The notes under the pieces are model-generated. The model saw only the letters and a list, made by a program, of their open reading frames with translations, did no database searches and had not been told where the DNA came from. This document shows, one piece after another, positions 18,175 through 26,834 of a DNA stretch of 64,000 nt. The DNA lies in contig DOKY01000036.1 in the NCBI GenBank assembly GCA_003510135.1, forward strand, positions 138,734 to 202,733, written 5' to 3'. The first letter of the stretch is position 1. Each line of letters begins with the position of its first letter. A program made the translations under genes and the position numbers. Source of the stretch: Pseudothermotoga sp. (GTDB lineage: Bacteria; Thermotogota; Thermotogae; Thermotogales; DSM-5069).

Positions 18175-19197
18175 ATGAGGCGGGACGTGAGGGTCAACGA
18201 AAGACAGAAGAAGATCCTTTATTGCGTGGTGAGGGAATACATCATCACGAAGAAACCTGTCAGTTCAGAGCACGTCCTGAACGTGTCCAATCTTTCGTGC
18301 AGTGCTGCAACGATCAGAAACGACTTGAGAAGGCTCGAGTACCTGGGCTATCTTTATCAGCCGCACACCTCTGCAGGAAGAATCCCAACGGACAAAGGCT
18401 TCAGGTTTTACGTGGACGAAACTTTGAAGCTCGCCAAGGACTACGCGCAGAGGTCTCACCAGATAAACGTGCGTTATCCTATGACGTACAGTGACATGGA
18501 AAGGATTCTTGAGGGTGCGGCGATTGCCCTGGCGCGCATGACGAAAGGAGCTGTGGTGCTGGAAAAACCTGACACAGGACGTTTGAAGATCCTGAGAGCT
18601 ATCGTAACGCCGATCACAAGAAATCATTACTTGATCTCCGTTGTAACGGAACTCGGTCTCATGAAGTTCATACCTTTCAGAAGTTTCGCTGATGTGGACC
18701 ATGCCAAGCTCGAGGATCTACTGAACAAATTGCTCAGAGGCAGGAGCATTGATAGTCTCACGGGCGAAGTGTTCGAAGGTGACTGGGAGGAGTCGCTCAT
18801 AGACCTGTCTGAACAACTCATCAGTTCGTTGAAAGACGATTTGAGGAACAGCATGATAAAGTTCGGGCTCGACGTTCTCATAAGTGGTGAGACGTTCAAC
18901 ATAGACGAAATAAGGAATCTTTCACGGTTCCTGTCTGACGATGGATTGTTGAAAGCTTTCATGGATAAAGTTCAGGAAGTCCCCGCAGTGTTCATCGGCA
19001 GCGAACACGGTTTGCAGGGATTGGAAAGGTTCTCAATTTTCGTTGATTCTTATCGCAAGGAGAATGAGCCAATGGGTAAAATACTGGTCGTGACATCAAA
19101 GATCATCAAGTACGAGGAGATAATGAACGTCCTGACTTACGTAACCAGCAGGTTGACGGAGTACTTCACGGTGGTCACACGGGAGGTGGAAAGATGA
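18175..19197 (+). CDS. hrcA: Heat-shock repressor HrcA
   Basis: Represses chaperone operons by binding CIRCE elements and is released on heat stress. The 340 residues start with the winged-helix domain (NERQKKILYCVVREYI; SAATIRNDLRRLEYLG; HTSAGRIPTDKGFRFYVD), followed by a GAF-like dimerisation domain. The gene lies directly behind a CIRCE operator, so it is autoregulated. The stop overlaps grpE by 4 bases. The hrcA-grpE-dnaJ order without dnaK is what I recall for Thermotoga. Confidence 0.97.
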   Translation: MRRDVRVNERQKKILYCVVREYIITKKPVSSEHVLNVSNLSCSAATIRNDLRRLEYLGYLYQPHTSAGRIPTDKGFRFYVDETLKLAKDYAQRSHQINVRYPMTYSDMERILEGAAIALARMTKGAVVLEKPDTGRLKILRAIVTPITRNHYLISVVTELGLMKFIPFRSFADVDHAKLEDLLNKLLRGRSIDSLTGEVFEGDWEESLIDLSEQLISSLKDDLRNSMIKFGLDVLISGETFNIDEIRNLSRFLSDDGLLKAFMDKVQEVPAVFIGSEHGLQGLERFSIFVDSYRKENEPMGKILVVTSKIIKYEEIMNVLTYVTSRLTEYFTVVTREVER

Positions 19198-19733
19198 CTG
19201 AGAACGAAAAACTCAACGAGATGGTTGAGAATACACCTGAAGCTGTCGAGGAGGACCTGATCGAAAAGCTCACAAAGGAGAAGGAACAGCTCACAAAATA
19301 TCTCAGGCAGCTGAAAGCCGAATTCGAGAATTTCAAGAAGGACGCGCTCAGGGACAGAGAAATGATCCTCAAAAATGCAAACGAGTACCTTCTGACCAAG
19401 CTCATCCCCGTGCTCGACGACCTCGAGCGCGCCTTCAACGCTGTTGAACAGGGCGCAACGTTCGAGGATTTCTACAAAGGAATGAAGTTGATCTACAAGA
19501 AGCTCTGGAGAGTGCTCAACGATGAAGGCTTTTTCAAGATAGGGGTTGGTCAAAAGTTCGATCCGTTCGAGCATGAGGCCGTTGAGAGGGTCGAAACCGA
19601 AGAAAAGGAAGAATATGACATACTCGAAGTCGTTGAAAATGGATACAAGTACCATTCTAAGGTTCTCAAACCAGCAAAGGTCAAGGTAGCTGTGAAGCCT
19701 CCGAGAGGTGACGACGGTGCCCAGACAGTATAA
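19194..19733 (+). CDS. grpE: Nucleotide exchange factor GrpE
   Basis: Drives ADP release from DnaK. The 179-residue protein has an N-terminal acidic, coiled-coil helix (about 10-75, with KYLRQLKAEFENFKKDA) and the C-terminal beta domain with KFDPFEHEAVERVET and GYKYHSKVLKPAKVKV. The start overlaps hrcA as ATGA, and the 3' end overlaps dnaJ by 17 bases. Its DnaK partner must be encoded elsewhere in the genome. Confidence 0.97.
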   Translation: MTENEKLNEMVENTPEAVEEDLIEKLTKEKEQLTKYLRQLKAEFENFKKDALRDREMILKNANEYLLTKLIPVLDDLERAFNAVEQGATFEDFYKGMKLIYKKLWRVLNDEGFFKIGVGQKFDPFEHEAVERVETEEKEEYDILEVVENGYKYHSKVLKPAKVKVAVKPPRGDDGAQTV

Positions 19734-20832
19734 GGATTACTACGCGATCCTCGGTGTTCCGAGGGACGCGTCTGAAGAGGAAATAAAGAAAGCGTACAAG
19801 AAGTTGATAAAGCAATGGCATCCCGACCTGCACCCGGAGAACAAAAAAGAGGCTGAAGAGAAGTTCAAGGAGATCCAGGAAGCATACGAGGTCCTGAGCG
19901 ATCCGCAAAAGCGGGCCATGTACGACAGGTTCGGTTACGTCGGAGAACATGAGTTTTCACAGCAAACTTCGTCAACCACGTTCGAGGACATATTCAGAGA
20001 TTTCGAAAGTTTCTTCGGCCGGGATGTCTTCGATATTTTCTTTGGCGATAGAGGTGCGACGCAAGAGACCCAAAGGACGGCAAGGCGCAGAGCGGGTGAA
20101 GACATCAGTGTGACGGTCGAAATAGATTTCGTAGAATCGCTCGTCGGTAAACAAATACCCATAGAGTACGACAGGTACGAGGTATGCGATCACTGCCATG
20201 GGAATGGGATCGAGCCAGGGAGCGGTTACCAAACTTGTCCCAGGTGTCACGGTTCAGGGATACTGAGAGAGGAAAGAAGGAGCATCTTCGGTGTTTTTGT
20301 GAGTACGAGAACCTGTCCCACCTGCGGTGGAACGGGGCGTGTGGTCAAAGAGAGATGCCACGTTTGTGGTGGCACTGGCAGGTTGAAGAAGAAAGTCAGA
20401 ACAACGGTGAACATACCTGCAGGCGTTATGGATGGTACCAGACTCAAGATAGAGGGTGGAGGTAATGCGGGTTACAATGGAGGCCCTTACGGTGATCTCT
20501 ACGTCATCGTCCATGTGCGACCGGACAGAAGATTCAAACGTCAAGATGACGACATATACACCGAGATCACGATAGACTATCTGCAGGCCATCCTTGGAAC
20601 AACCGTGCGCATAGATTTGCCGGACGGAAACTCTACGATGCTCAGAATACCTGCGGGTACGCAGCCTGGCACGGTGTTCAGGCTCAAGGGAGAAGGCGCT
20701 CCATCTCTGAGAACCGCGAAACGTGGAGATCTGTACGTCACGGTGAACGTGAAGATACCTGAACGACTTTCCACGAAAGAAGCACAGTTGCTGAGGGAGA
20801 TAGCAAGGGAGAAAGGCATAGACGTTTCTTGA
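19717..20832 (+). CDS. dnaJ: Chaperone DnaJ
   Basis: Co-chaperone that delivers substrates to DnaK and stimulates its ATPase. About 371 residues: J domain (YYAILGVPRDASEEEIKKAY, HPD in QWHPDLHPE), a G/F-rich linker and four zinc repeats (CDHCHGNG, CPRCHGSG, CPTCGGTG, CHVCGGTG) at about 150-220. Two C-terminal substrate domains follow. I prefer the GTG at 19717 because AGAGGTG lies 6 bases before it; GTG at 19708 is possible. A strong terminator follows, so dnaK is not part of this operon. Confidence 0.96.
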   Translation: MPRQYKDYYAILGVPRDASEEEIKKAYKKLIKQWHPDLHPENKKEAEEKFKEIQEAYEVLSDPQKRAMYDRFGYVGEHEFSQQTSSTTFEDIFRDFESFFGRDVFDIFFGDRGATQETQRTARRRAGEDISVTVEIDFVESLVGKQIPIEYDRYEVCDHCHGNGIEPGSGYQTCPRCHGSGILREERRSIFGVFVSTRTCPTCGGTGRVVKERCHVCGGTGRLKKKVRTTVNIPAGVMDGTRLKIEGGGNAGYNGGPYGDLYVIVHVRPDRRFKRQDDDIYTEITIDYLQAILGTTVRIDLPDGNSTMLRIPAGTQPGTVFRLKGEGAPSLRTAKRGDLYVTVNVKIPERLSTKEAQLLREIAREKGIDVS

Positions 20833-20880
20833 AAATTTTTAGGCGATTTTTGGGAAAATTTGACGATTGTGACCGTTTAT

Positions 20881-20904
20881 ACTCCGCAAAGGCGGAGTTT
20901 TTTT
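20881..20904 (+). terminator. Rho-independent terminator after dnaJ
   Basis: ACTCCGC-AAAG-GCGGAGT forms a perfect 7-bp stem followed by an unbroken T-run. It ends the hrcA-grpE-dnaJ operon. Confidence 0.92.
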
Positions 20905-20917
20905 CTTTTTCCCCCGT

Positions 20918-20946
20918 TTTACAACGAGCCGAGAACATGATAAAAT
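20918..20946 (+). promoter_or_regulatory. Promoter before the DUF4912-GH57-por run
   Basis: TTTACA (20918-20923) and TAAAAT (20941-20946) are 17 bases apart, about 30 bases before the first gene. It could drive all eleven genes up to the terminator at 30257. Confidence 0.65.
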
Positions 20947-20979
20947 ACTTTGTGAAAATTTCAAGAAGGGGGCGAGAAC

Positions 20980-21642
20980 GTGACCCGCGAAGAACTCGAA
21001 GTCTTCCTCTCGAAAAACCCCACCATTCAGGAAGCCAAAGCCCTCGCGAGGAGACTGAGCTTGAAAGTCAAGAAGCGGATGAAGAAAAACGAGGTCCTCA
21101 AACTCCTTCAAGATTTTGCGAAGTCGCTGGTTTCTGAAAAAAAGGAAGAAGAGGTCCGACACACGCGAGAGGCCCGTGAAAATGAACTACCTCAATCGTA
21201 CGGCTCTGACAGGCTCGTGCTGTTCCCGGTGAACCCGAATCTGGTTTATGTATACTGGGATCTTTCGAGCGAAACTCTCTCAAAACTTTCAGGACAGAAA
21301 GAAGTGGTGTTGCGACTCTACGACGTGACCTACGTAGTCTTCGATGGAACCAACGCCCATCGGATCTTCGAGGCGGGCGTTCATCTCGCGATGACGAGGA
21401 ATTACTATTTCCACGTTCCGATGGCAAACGCTGATTACCTTGCCGAACTCGGTTTCAAGGTAGAAGGAAAATTCGTTCCCGTCCTCAGATCCAACGTTGC
21501 ACGCACACCCTCGAACGCGCCCTCCGCTTCCGTTCGCCAGAGATGGGTCATCAAGGCTAAGCGCGTTGTGAAAATCGGTGAGCCGCCCTTGAAACCAATC
21601 GAGCGAATACGAGGCTCGTCTCAACTGGAGAGTGGTCGATGA
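20980..21642 (+). CDS. DUF4912 domain protein
   Basis: 220 residues. After a basic, helical N-terminal region of about 70 residues comes the DUF4912 core: SDRLVLFPVNPNLVYVYWD, VVLRLYDVTYVVFDG and YYFHVPMANADYLAELGF. The beta-rich core suggests a carbohydrate- or protein-binding role, but no reaction is known. Genes of this family often precede GH57 enzymes, as here, where the stop overlaps the GH57 start. The start is GTG at 20980 behind AAGGGGGCG. It may target the enzyme to glycogen, which is an inference from context only. Confidence 0.83.
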   Translation: MTREELEVFLSKNPTIQEAKALARRLSLKVKKRMKKNEVLKLLQDFAKSLVSEKKEEEVRHTREARENELPQSYGSDRLVLFPVNPNLVYVYWDLSSETLSKLSGQKEVVLRLYDVTYVVFDGTNAHRIFEAGVHLAMTRNYYFHVPMANADYLAELGFKVEGKFVPVLRSNVARTPSNAPSASVRQRWVIKAKRVVKIGEPPLKPIERIRGSSQLESGR

Positions 21643-23246
21643 TGAACGGATACTTTTTACTCGTCTTGCATACACACCTTCCGTATGTCAACCATCCGAA
21701 TCACGAACTCTATCTGGAAGAGAGATGGTACGTAGAGGCAATCTTAGAATCATACGTGCCGCTGCTCATGATGTTCGATCGGCTTCAAGAAAAGAAGGTA
21801 CCGTTCAAAGTTACGATCTCACTCAGCCCCCCGCTGCTCGAAATGTTCAGAAACACAACGCTCACTCAAAAAGTGAAGGATTATGCGTGGAGACTCGTTG
21901 AGCTGTGTGAGAAAGAAATCGCAAGAGCGAACACGCAGCAAGAGAGGGATCTTGCGGGTTTCTACAGAGAAAGGTTTCTGGCGTGCTTGAATTACCTTGA
22001 CTCATTGAACGGCAACCTGGCAAATGGTTTCAAGAAGCACGCCGAATCTGGTAATGTCCAGTTGATAAGCTGCAACGCGACGCACGGTTTTCTTCCATTG
22101 ATGCGCTATCAACCGTTCGCAGTTGACACTCAAGTGAGGGTCGGTGTGGAGACCTTCGAACATCACTTCGGTTTTGAGCCGAGGGGCATGTGGCTGGCCG
22201 AGTGTGGTTATTACTCAGGTCTTGATGAAACGCTCAAAAAGTACGGTGTGGAGTTCTTTTTCGTTGATTCGCATGCATTCTGGTATGCGGACGAGAAACC
22301 ATACTTCGACGTGTACAGACCTGTGATGACTCCTTCCGGCGTGTTCGCGTTCGCGAGAGATCCTGAGTCAAGCGAGCAGGTGTGGAGTGCAACCTTGGGT
22401 TATCCGGGCGATGGAAGGTACAGAGAGTTCTACAGGGATCTCGGATTCGATAGGGATTACGATTACATAAAACCCTACATAGACAAGAGCGGCGTGAGGG
22501 TGAACGTGGGCATAAAGTACCACCGGATCACGTCGAGGGAAACTCCACTCGACAAAAAGGAGTTGTACAACCGCGGTGAGGCGCTCACTGCCGCTAAGGA
22601 ACACGCTCTGGATTTTCTGAACAAGAAAATCGCCCAGATAAACAAATTGACTGGTGTGTTCAATCAGCCTCCTGTCATCGTGGCGCCGTTCGATACGGAG
22701 CTTTTTGGACACTGGTGGTTCGAAGGCCCGGAATTCCTGGAAAGCTTTTTCCTCGAGGCTTCAAAATGCAAGCAGATCAAGTTTGCAACACCGTCCGAGA
22801 TCATAGAGAAGTTCGACAGCTTCCAGATCATCACTCCCGCGGATTCCTCGTGGGGTAACGGAGGTTATTTCGATACCTGGTTGAACGGTAAAAACGACTG
22901 GATTCAGTTGCATTTAGTCGAGATCAGAGACAGGATGAAAAGGCTCGCCGAGACGTATTTCGAGGAGAAGGATCCACTGAAAGTGAGGGTTCTCAACCAG
23001 ATGTTGAGAGAACTGCTCCTGGCTGAATCGAGCGACTGGCCTTTCATCATGACCACAGGCACCAACGTCGAATACGCAGTTAACAGAATCAAAACTCATG
23101 TGAAACGCTTTTTAGACCTTGAGACACAACTTGTGAAGGATAATATAGACGGAGAGTTCCTCGCAAGGGTTGAGCAAGAAGACGACGTTTTCCCATGGAT
23201 TGACTTTCGATACTACGCAGCTTCTCAAATCAGGAAGGAGGGATAA
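21639..23246 (+). CDS. GH57 family glycoside hydrolase, probable 1,4-alpha-glucan branching enzyme
   Basis: Retaining GH57 enzyme of the DUF1957 subgroup, which contains alpha-1,4/1,6 branching enzymes for glycogen. The 535 residues show the conserved regions in order: LHTHLPYVNHP at the N terminus, the nucleophile region WLAECGYYSG (Glu188) and the acid/base region FDTELFGHWWFEGPEF (Asp352). It is translationally coupled to the DUF4912 gene. Amylase or 4-alpha-glucanotransferase activity cannot be excluded from sequence alone. Porphyrin- or pyruvate-related function is not implied by the next genes; they merely share the transcript. Confidence 0.85.
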   Translation: MMNGYFLLVLHTHLPYVNHPNHELYLEERWYVEAILESYVPLLMMFDRLQEKKVPFKVTISLSPPLLEMFRNTTLTQKVKDYAWRLVELCEKEIARANTQQERDLAGFYRERFLACLNYLDSLNGNLANGFKKHAESGNVQLISCNATHGFLPLMRYQPFAVDTQVRVGVETFEHHFGFEPRGMWLAECGYYSGLDETLKKYGVEFFFVDSHAFWYADEKPYFDVYRPVMTPSGVFAFARDPESSEQVWSATLGYPGDGRYREFYRDLGFDRDYDYIKPYIDKSGVRVNVGIKYHRITSRETPLDKKELYNRGEALTAAKEHALDFLNKKIAQINKLTGVFNQPPVIVAPFDTELFGHWWFEGPEFLESFFLEASKCKQIKFATPSEIIEKFDSFQIITPADSSWGNGGYFDTWLNGKNDWIQLHLVEIRDRMKRLAETYFEEKDPLKVRVLNQMLRELLLAESSDWPFIMTTGTNVEYAVNRIKTHVKRFLDLETQLVKDNIDGEFLARVEQEDDVFPWIDFRYYAASQIRKEG

Positions 23247-23247
23247 A

Positions 23248-23820
23248 GTGCCCGCAAAATATTTCGAGATCAGGTGGCATTCGAGGGCTGGCCAGGGCGG
23301 TAAAAGTGCGGCGCAGTTGGTGGCAGAGACGGTTCTTGAGGAGGGTAAGCACGCCCAGGCTTTCCCGGAGTACGGTGCGGAAAGATCTGGAGCACCCATG
23401 AGAGCGTTCAACAGAATCAGTGAAGGCAGGATCAGGGTGCACCACTCGGTCGAGAGTCCCGATGTGGTCGTGGTCATCGATGACACCTTGCTCTCACCAA
23501 CCATAGTTTCAGGACTAAAGGAAGACGGTGTACTCATCGTTAACACGAAACACTCCTTTGACTTTGTCAGGAAGAAGACGAATTTCAACGGTAAAGTCTG
23601 CATCGTGAACGCCACAGACATTGCGTTGCAGGAAATCAAAAGAGGCGTTCCCAACACGGTCATGATCGGCACACTCGCACGTGTTACAGGATTGATGAAC
23701 CTTGAAATGGTGGGAAAAAAGATCAGGGAGATGTTCGAACGGAAGCTCCCAGAAGAAATGATTCAGGCGAACATCAGGGCGCTCAGACGCGGCTACGAGG
23801 AGGTGCAGTGCAGTGGCTGA
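23248..23820 (+). CDS. porC: Pyruvate:ferredoxin oxidoreductase, gamma subunit
   Basis: Gamma subunit of the four-subunit enzyme that converts pyruvate and CoA to acetyl-CoA, CO2 and reduced ferredoxin. The 190 residues have the family blocks RWHSRAGQGGKSAAQLVAE and FPEYGAERSGAPMRAF. The start is the GTG at 23248, one base after the GH57 stop and behind GGAGGGAT; the longer frame upstream lies within the GH57 gene. It overlaps porD by 8 bases. Confidence 0.95.
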   Translation: MPAKYFEIRWHSRAGQGGKSAAQLVAETVLEEGKHAQAFPEYGAERSGAPMRAFNRISEGRIRVHHSVESPDVVVVIDDTLLSPTIVSGLKEDGVLIVNTKHSFDFVRKKTNFNGKVCIVNATDIALQEIKRGVPNTVMIGTLARVTGLMNLEMVGKKIREMFERKLPEEMIQANIRALRRGYEEVQCSG

Positions 23821-24115
23821 GTTGAAAAAATGGCACGAGTTGCCCATAGCGGGCTTGATAGTGGAACCAGGAACTGCGAGGAAATACAGAACCGGTGACT
23901 GGCGTGTCAGAAGGCCCGTATACGATAGATCCAAGTGCATAGACTGTATGTTCTGCTGGTTCTATTGTCCCGATCAAGCGATCATTCAGGAAAAAGGTGT
24001 CATGAAAGGGATCGATTATTTTTACTGCAAGGGCTGTGGCGTGTGCGCGAACGTCTGTCCGAAGTCTGCAATTGAGATGCGCCCGGAGACAGAGTTCGTA
24101 GGAAAGGAGGATTGA
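23813..24115 (+). CDS. porD: Pyruvate:ferredoxin oxidoreductase, delta subunit (2x[4Fe-4S])
   Basis: Ferredoxin-like electron-transfer subunit, 100 residues. Two CxxCxxCxxxCP clusters are visible: CIDCMFCWFYCP and CKGCGVCANVCP. The N-terminal part (ELPIAGLIVEPGTARKYRTG) matches archaeal/thermotogal PorD and docks it to the complex. The start is GTG at 23813 overlapping porC. The order gamma-delta-alpha-beta matches the Thermotoga maritima operon. Confidence 0.96.
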   Translation: MAELKKWHELPIAGLIVEPGTARKYRTGDWRVRRPVYDRSKCIDCMFCWFYCPDQAIIQEKGVMKGIDYFYCKGCGVCANVCPKSAIEMRPETEFVGKED

Positions 24116-24118
24116 GCA

Positions 24119-25294
24119 ATGGCAGCGAAGAACGTAATGGCTATAACTGGAGCAGAAGCGGCTGCATACGCGATGAAACAGATAGAGCCGGATGTTGTTG
24201 CGGCTTATCCAATCACTCCTCAGACGCCCATTGTGGAATACTTCGCCAAGTACGTTGCGGATGGCGAAGTTCGAACCGAGATGATACCCGTCGAGAGTGA
24301 GCACTCAGCGATGAGCGCCGTTGTTGGAGCCGCTGCTGCTGGTGCAAGAGCAATGACTGCGACGAGTTCTCAGGGCCTTGCTCTGATGAGTGAAATAGTT
24401 TACATCGCGTCTTCGTTGAGATTGCCCATCGTCATGGGTTTGGTCAACAGAGCGCTCAGTGCGCCTATAAACATACACTGCGACCACAGTGATGCAATGA
24501 TGGTTAGAGATTCGGGTTGGATCCAGCTTTTCTGTGAGGATGCGCAAGAAGTTTACGATCTGACGATTCTTGCGGTTCGACTCGCCGAACACGAGGACGT
24601 GAGATTGCCTGTCTTGGTGAATCAGGACGGATTCATCATCTCGCACGGAGTGGAGCCCGTCGAAGTCTTGCCTGACGATGTAGTTAAGAAATTTGTTGGT
24701 GAGTTGAAACCCGTCTATCCGTTGCTTGACACCGATCATCCCGTGACTTATGGTCCACTGGACCTGTACGACTATTACTTCGAGCACAAGAGACAGCAAA
24801 TAGAGGCGATGAAACACGCCTACAGGGTGTTTCCACAGATAGCCGAGGAGTTCTACGAGATCAGTGGTCGCAAGTACAATTTTGTTGAACCTTACAGATT
24901 GGAAGACGCCGAATACGTCATGGTCGCTCTGGGGTCTACTAACGGAACGATCAAGGATGTTGTTGATGAGATGAGGAGCGAGGGCAAAAAGGTTGGACTC
25001 TTGAAGATATGGATGTTCAGACCCTTCCCGAAGCCGGAAATTCAGAGGTATCTGACGGCGCGGAAGGCAGTTGTGGTGCTCGACAGGGCAGCATCTTTCG
25101 GCGCCGAAGCCCCGCTCTATGAAGCGGTCAAGTCTGCCCTTTACGAGGCTGCGGCGAGACCAGTGATGGGCTCGTTCGTGTACGGTCTTGGAGGAAGAGA
25201 CCTCAAGCCGGAGCACGTCAGATACGCGTTCGAGAGGGCCATAGCGCTCGACCTGGTTGCCGACAAGGAAGAGTATCTCGGCTTGAGAGATTGA
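24119..25294 (+). CDS. porA: Pyruvate:ferredoxin oxidoreductase, alpha subunit
   Basis: Alpha subunit, 391 residues, holding the pyrimidine end of thiamine diphosphate with the beta subunit. The block AYPITPQTPIVEYFAKYV, with the conserved YPITPQTP, is the family hallmark. SEHSAMSAVVGAAAAGAR contains the catalytic-side Glu, and TSSQGLALMSEIVYIA follows. It begins 3 bases after porD. It is central to energy metabolism in a sugar-fermenting anaerobe: the acetyl-CoA yields acetate and ATP, the ferredoxin yields H2. Confidence 0.97.
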   Translation: MAAKNVMAITGAEAAAYAMKQIEPDVVAAYPITPQTPIVEYFAKYVADGEVRTEMIPVESEHSAMSAVVGAAAAGARAMTATSSQGLALMSEIVYIASSLRLPIVMGLVNRALSAPINIHCDHSDAMMVRDSGWIQLFCEDAQEVYDLTILAVRLAEHEDVRLPVLVNQDGFIISHGVEPVEVLPDDVVKKFVGELKPVYPLLDTDHPVTYGPLDLYDYYFEHKRQQIEAMKHAYRVFPQIAEEFYEISGRKYNFVEPYRLEDAEYVMVALGSTNGTIKDVVDEMRSEGKKVGLLKIWMFRPFPKPEIQRYLTARKAVVVLDRAASFGAEAPLYEAVKSALYEAAARPVMGSFVYGLGGRDLKPEHVRYAFERAIALDLVADKEEYLGLRD

Positions 25295-25306
25295 GGAGGT
25301 GGCAGC

Positions 25307-26281
25307 ATGCCTTTGACAATGAAGAAACTGGCAGAGATTTTCACAGATAAAGAAACGGGTTTGACGCAGGGACACAGAATGTGTCCCGGTTGTGCCGCGC
25401 CGATGACTGTGAAGATTGTGCTCATGGTTGCCAAGGCTTTGGGGTACGAGCCGGTTATAGGTTTCGCAACAGGTTGTATGGAGGTTTCTTCCACCATCTT
25501 TCCTTACACTGCTTGGAGCGTGCCTTACATACACAGCGCTTTCGAGAACGTCGCAGCCACCATCAGTGGTGTGGAAACGGCCTACAGGGCGTTGAAGAAG
25601 GCCGGAAAGATCCCTTCGGACAGGAAGTACGCGTTTATTGCTTTCGGTGGAGACGGCGGTACGTACGACATAGGACTGCAGTCGCTCTCCGGGGCTTTGG
25701 AAAGAGGACACAAAATGCTTTACGTTCTGTACGACAACGAAGGTTACATGAACACGGGTAACCAGCGTTCGGGATCCACACCTCCCGGTGCCGACACCAC
25801 AACGGCGCCCGTTGGTAAAGCCATTGCCGGTAAGCTTCAGCTGAAAAAGAACATCGTGGAGATAGTGGCCGCACATGAGAACGTGTACGCCGCCACCGTT
25901 ACTCCTGGAGAGCCGATGGACTTCATAAACAAAGTTGAAAAGGCGTTGCAGTTCGATGGTCCAGCTTTTATAGCCTCTTTGAGCCCGTGTGTGAGGTACT
26001 GGAGGATGGATGATAACAAAGCTGTCGATATAACCAAGCTTGCGGTTCAAACCAAATACTGGCCACTGTATGAAGTTGAGAGAGGTGTTTACAGAGTCAC
26101 CAGAAAACCCACAAACTTCAAGCCGGTTATCGAGTTCGTCAAAGCTCAAGGCAGGTTCAGACTTTTGTTGCAGAGACCTGATGCTGAACAAATAATAAAC
26201 CAGCTTCAGAACTACGTTGACAGACGCTGGGAAAGGTTGCTCGCGCTCGAGGAGGCCACGAAGGACAAGCCAGTGAGATGA
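25307..26281 (+). CDS. porB: Pyruvate:ferredoxin oxidoreductase, beta subunit
   Basis: Thiamine-diphosphate-binding beta subunit, 324 residues. The TPP motif runs from GGDGGTYDIGLQSL to YDNEGYMNTGNQ. The proximal [4Fe-4S] cluster ligands include the two cysteines of HRMCPGCAAP and Cys in FATGCMEVSS, with a further Cys in LSPCVRYW. GAGGAGGTGG precedes the ATG. The next gene is 28 bases away across a small GC hairpin that could mark a processing or attenuation point. Confidence 0.97.
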   Translation: MPLTMKKLAEIFTDKETGLTQGHRMCPGCAAPMTVKIVLMVAKALGYEPVIGFATGCMEVSSTIFPYTAWSVPYIHSAFENVAATISGVETAYRALKKAGKIPSDRKYAFIAFGGDGGTYDIGLQSLSGALERGHKMLYVLYDNEGYMNTGNQRSGSTPPGADTTTAPVGKAIAGKLQLKKNIVEIVAAHENVYAATVTPGEPMDFINKVEKALQFDGPAFIASLSPCVRYWRMDDNKAVDITKLAVQTKYWPLYEVERGVYRVTRKPTNFKPVIEFVKAQGRFRLLLQRPDAEQIINQLQNYVDRRWERLLALEEATKDKPVR

Positions 26282-26285
26282 CGGT

Positions 26286-26300
26286 CCCGCCGAAGGCGGG
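26286..26300 (+). promoter_or_regulatory. GC-rich hairpin between porB and pncA
   Basis: CCCGCC-GAA-GGCGGG can form a perfect 6-bp stem with a 3-base loop. No T-run follows, so it is not a full terminator. Its 3' arm overlaps the likely pncA ribosome site (GGGTGG), so it may lower pncA translation or protect the por mRNA end. Confidence 0.5.
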
Positions 26301-26309
26301 TGGTGCGCC

Positions 26310-26834
26310 GTGCGTGCCTTGTTATTGATCGATCTGCAAAGAGATTTTGTGGAACCAGGTGGGGCACTGTATTTTCCGAATGCGGAATCTGTGCTCCCGC
26401 CTGTTCTGGACCTGGTCAAAAAATACAGGGAGCAGAGCCTGCCGATCATCACCACGCAGGACTGGCATGAAGAAAACGACGCTGAATTCCAGATCTGGCC
26501 CAAGCACTGTGTTAAGGACAGCGCCGGTGCCGAGCTTGTGAAGGCTCTGAAGGAATCCCTTTTGGGTTATGAGAAACATTTAACTGTACGTAAGACCCGC
26601 TACAGTGCCTTCTACGGGACGAACTTTGAGGAAATTATCGAGTCTTACAAAATAGACGAAGTTGAAGTGTGCGGGGTCGTAACACACATATGTGTGCTTT
26701 TCACGGTGGAGGAACTGAGGAACAGAGGCATCAGGACAATAGTGAGGAAGGACGCCGTCGCCTCTTACGATGAGGATCTCCATGTTTGTGCGCTGAAGTT
26801 GATGCGTGAGGTCCTGCGCGCTGAGGTGGTCTGA
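26310..26834 (+). CDS. pncA: Nicotinamidase (isochorismatase fold)
   Basis: Hydrolyses nicotinamide to nicotinate and ammonia for NAD salvage. The 174 residues have the catalytic triad of the family: Asp8 in LLLIDLQRDF, a Lys in TVRKTRYSAF and Cys128 in GVVTHICVLFT. The metal-binding region is TTQDWHEEND. The start is GTG at 26310. The stop overlaps the pncB start by one base (TGATG), and the product is the direct substrate of PncB, so substrate assignment is firm for this family. Confidence 0.93.
   Translation: MRALLLIDLQRDFVEPGGALYFPNAESVLPPVLDLVKKYREQSLPIITTQDWHEENDAEFQIWPKHCVKDSAGAELVKALKESLLGYEKHLTVRKTRYSAFYGTNFEEIIESYKIDEVEVCGVVTHICVLFTVEELRNRGIRTIVRKDAVASYDEDLHVCALKLMREVLRAEVV

Noticed and set aside
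26286..26300. Full terminator between porB and pncA.
   Set aside because: The GC stem is perfect, but no T-run follows on either strand, and pncA begins 10 bases later with no promoter visible.
24305..26503. A 732-codon open frame on the minus strand.
   Set aside because: It lies antisense to porA and porB, whose products match their families over full length. The antisense translation is rich in His, Arg, Ser and Cys with no recognisable domain.
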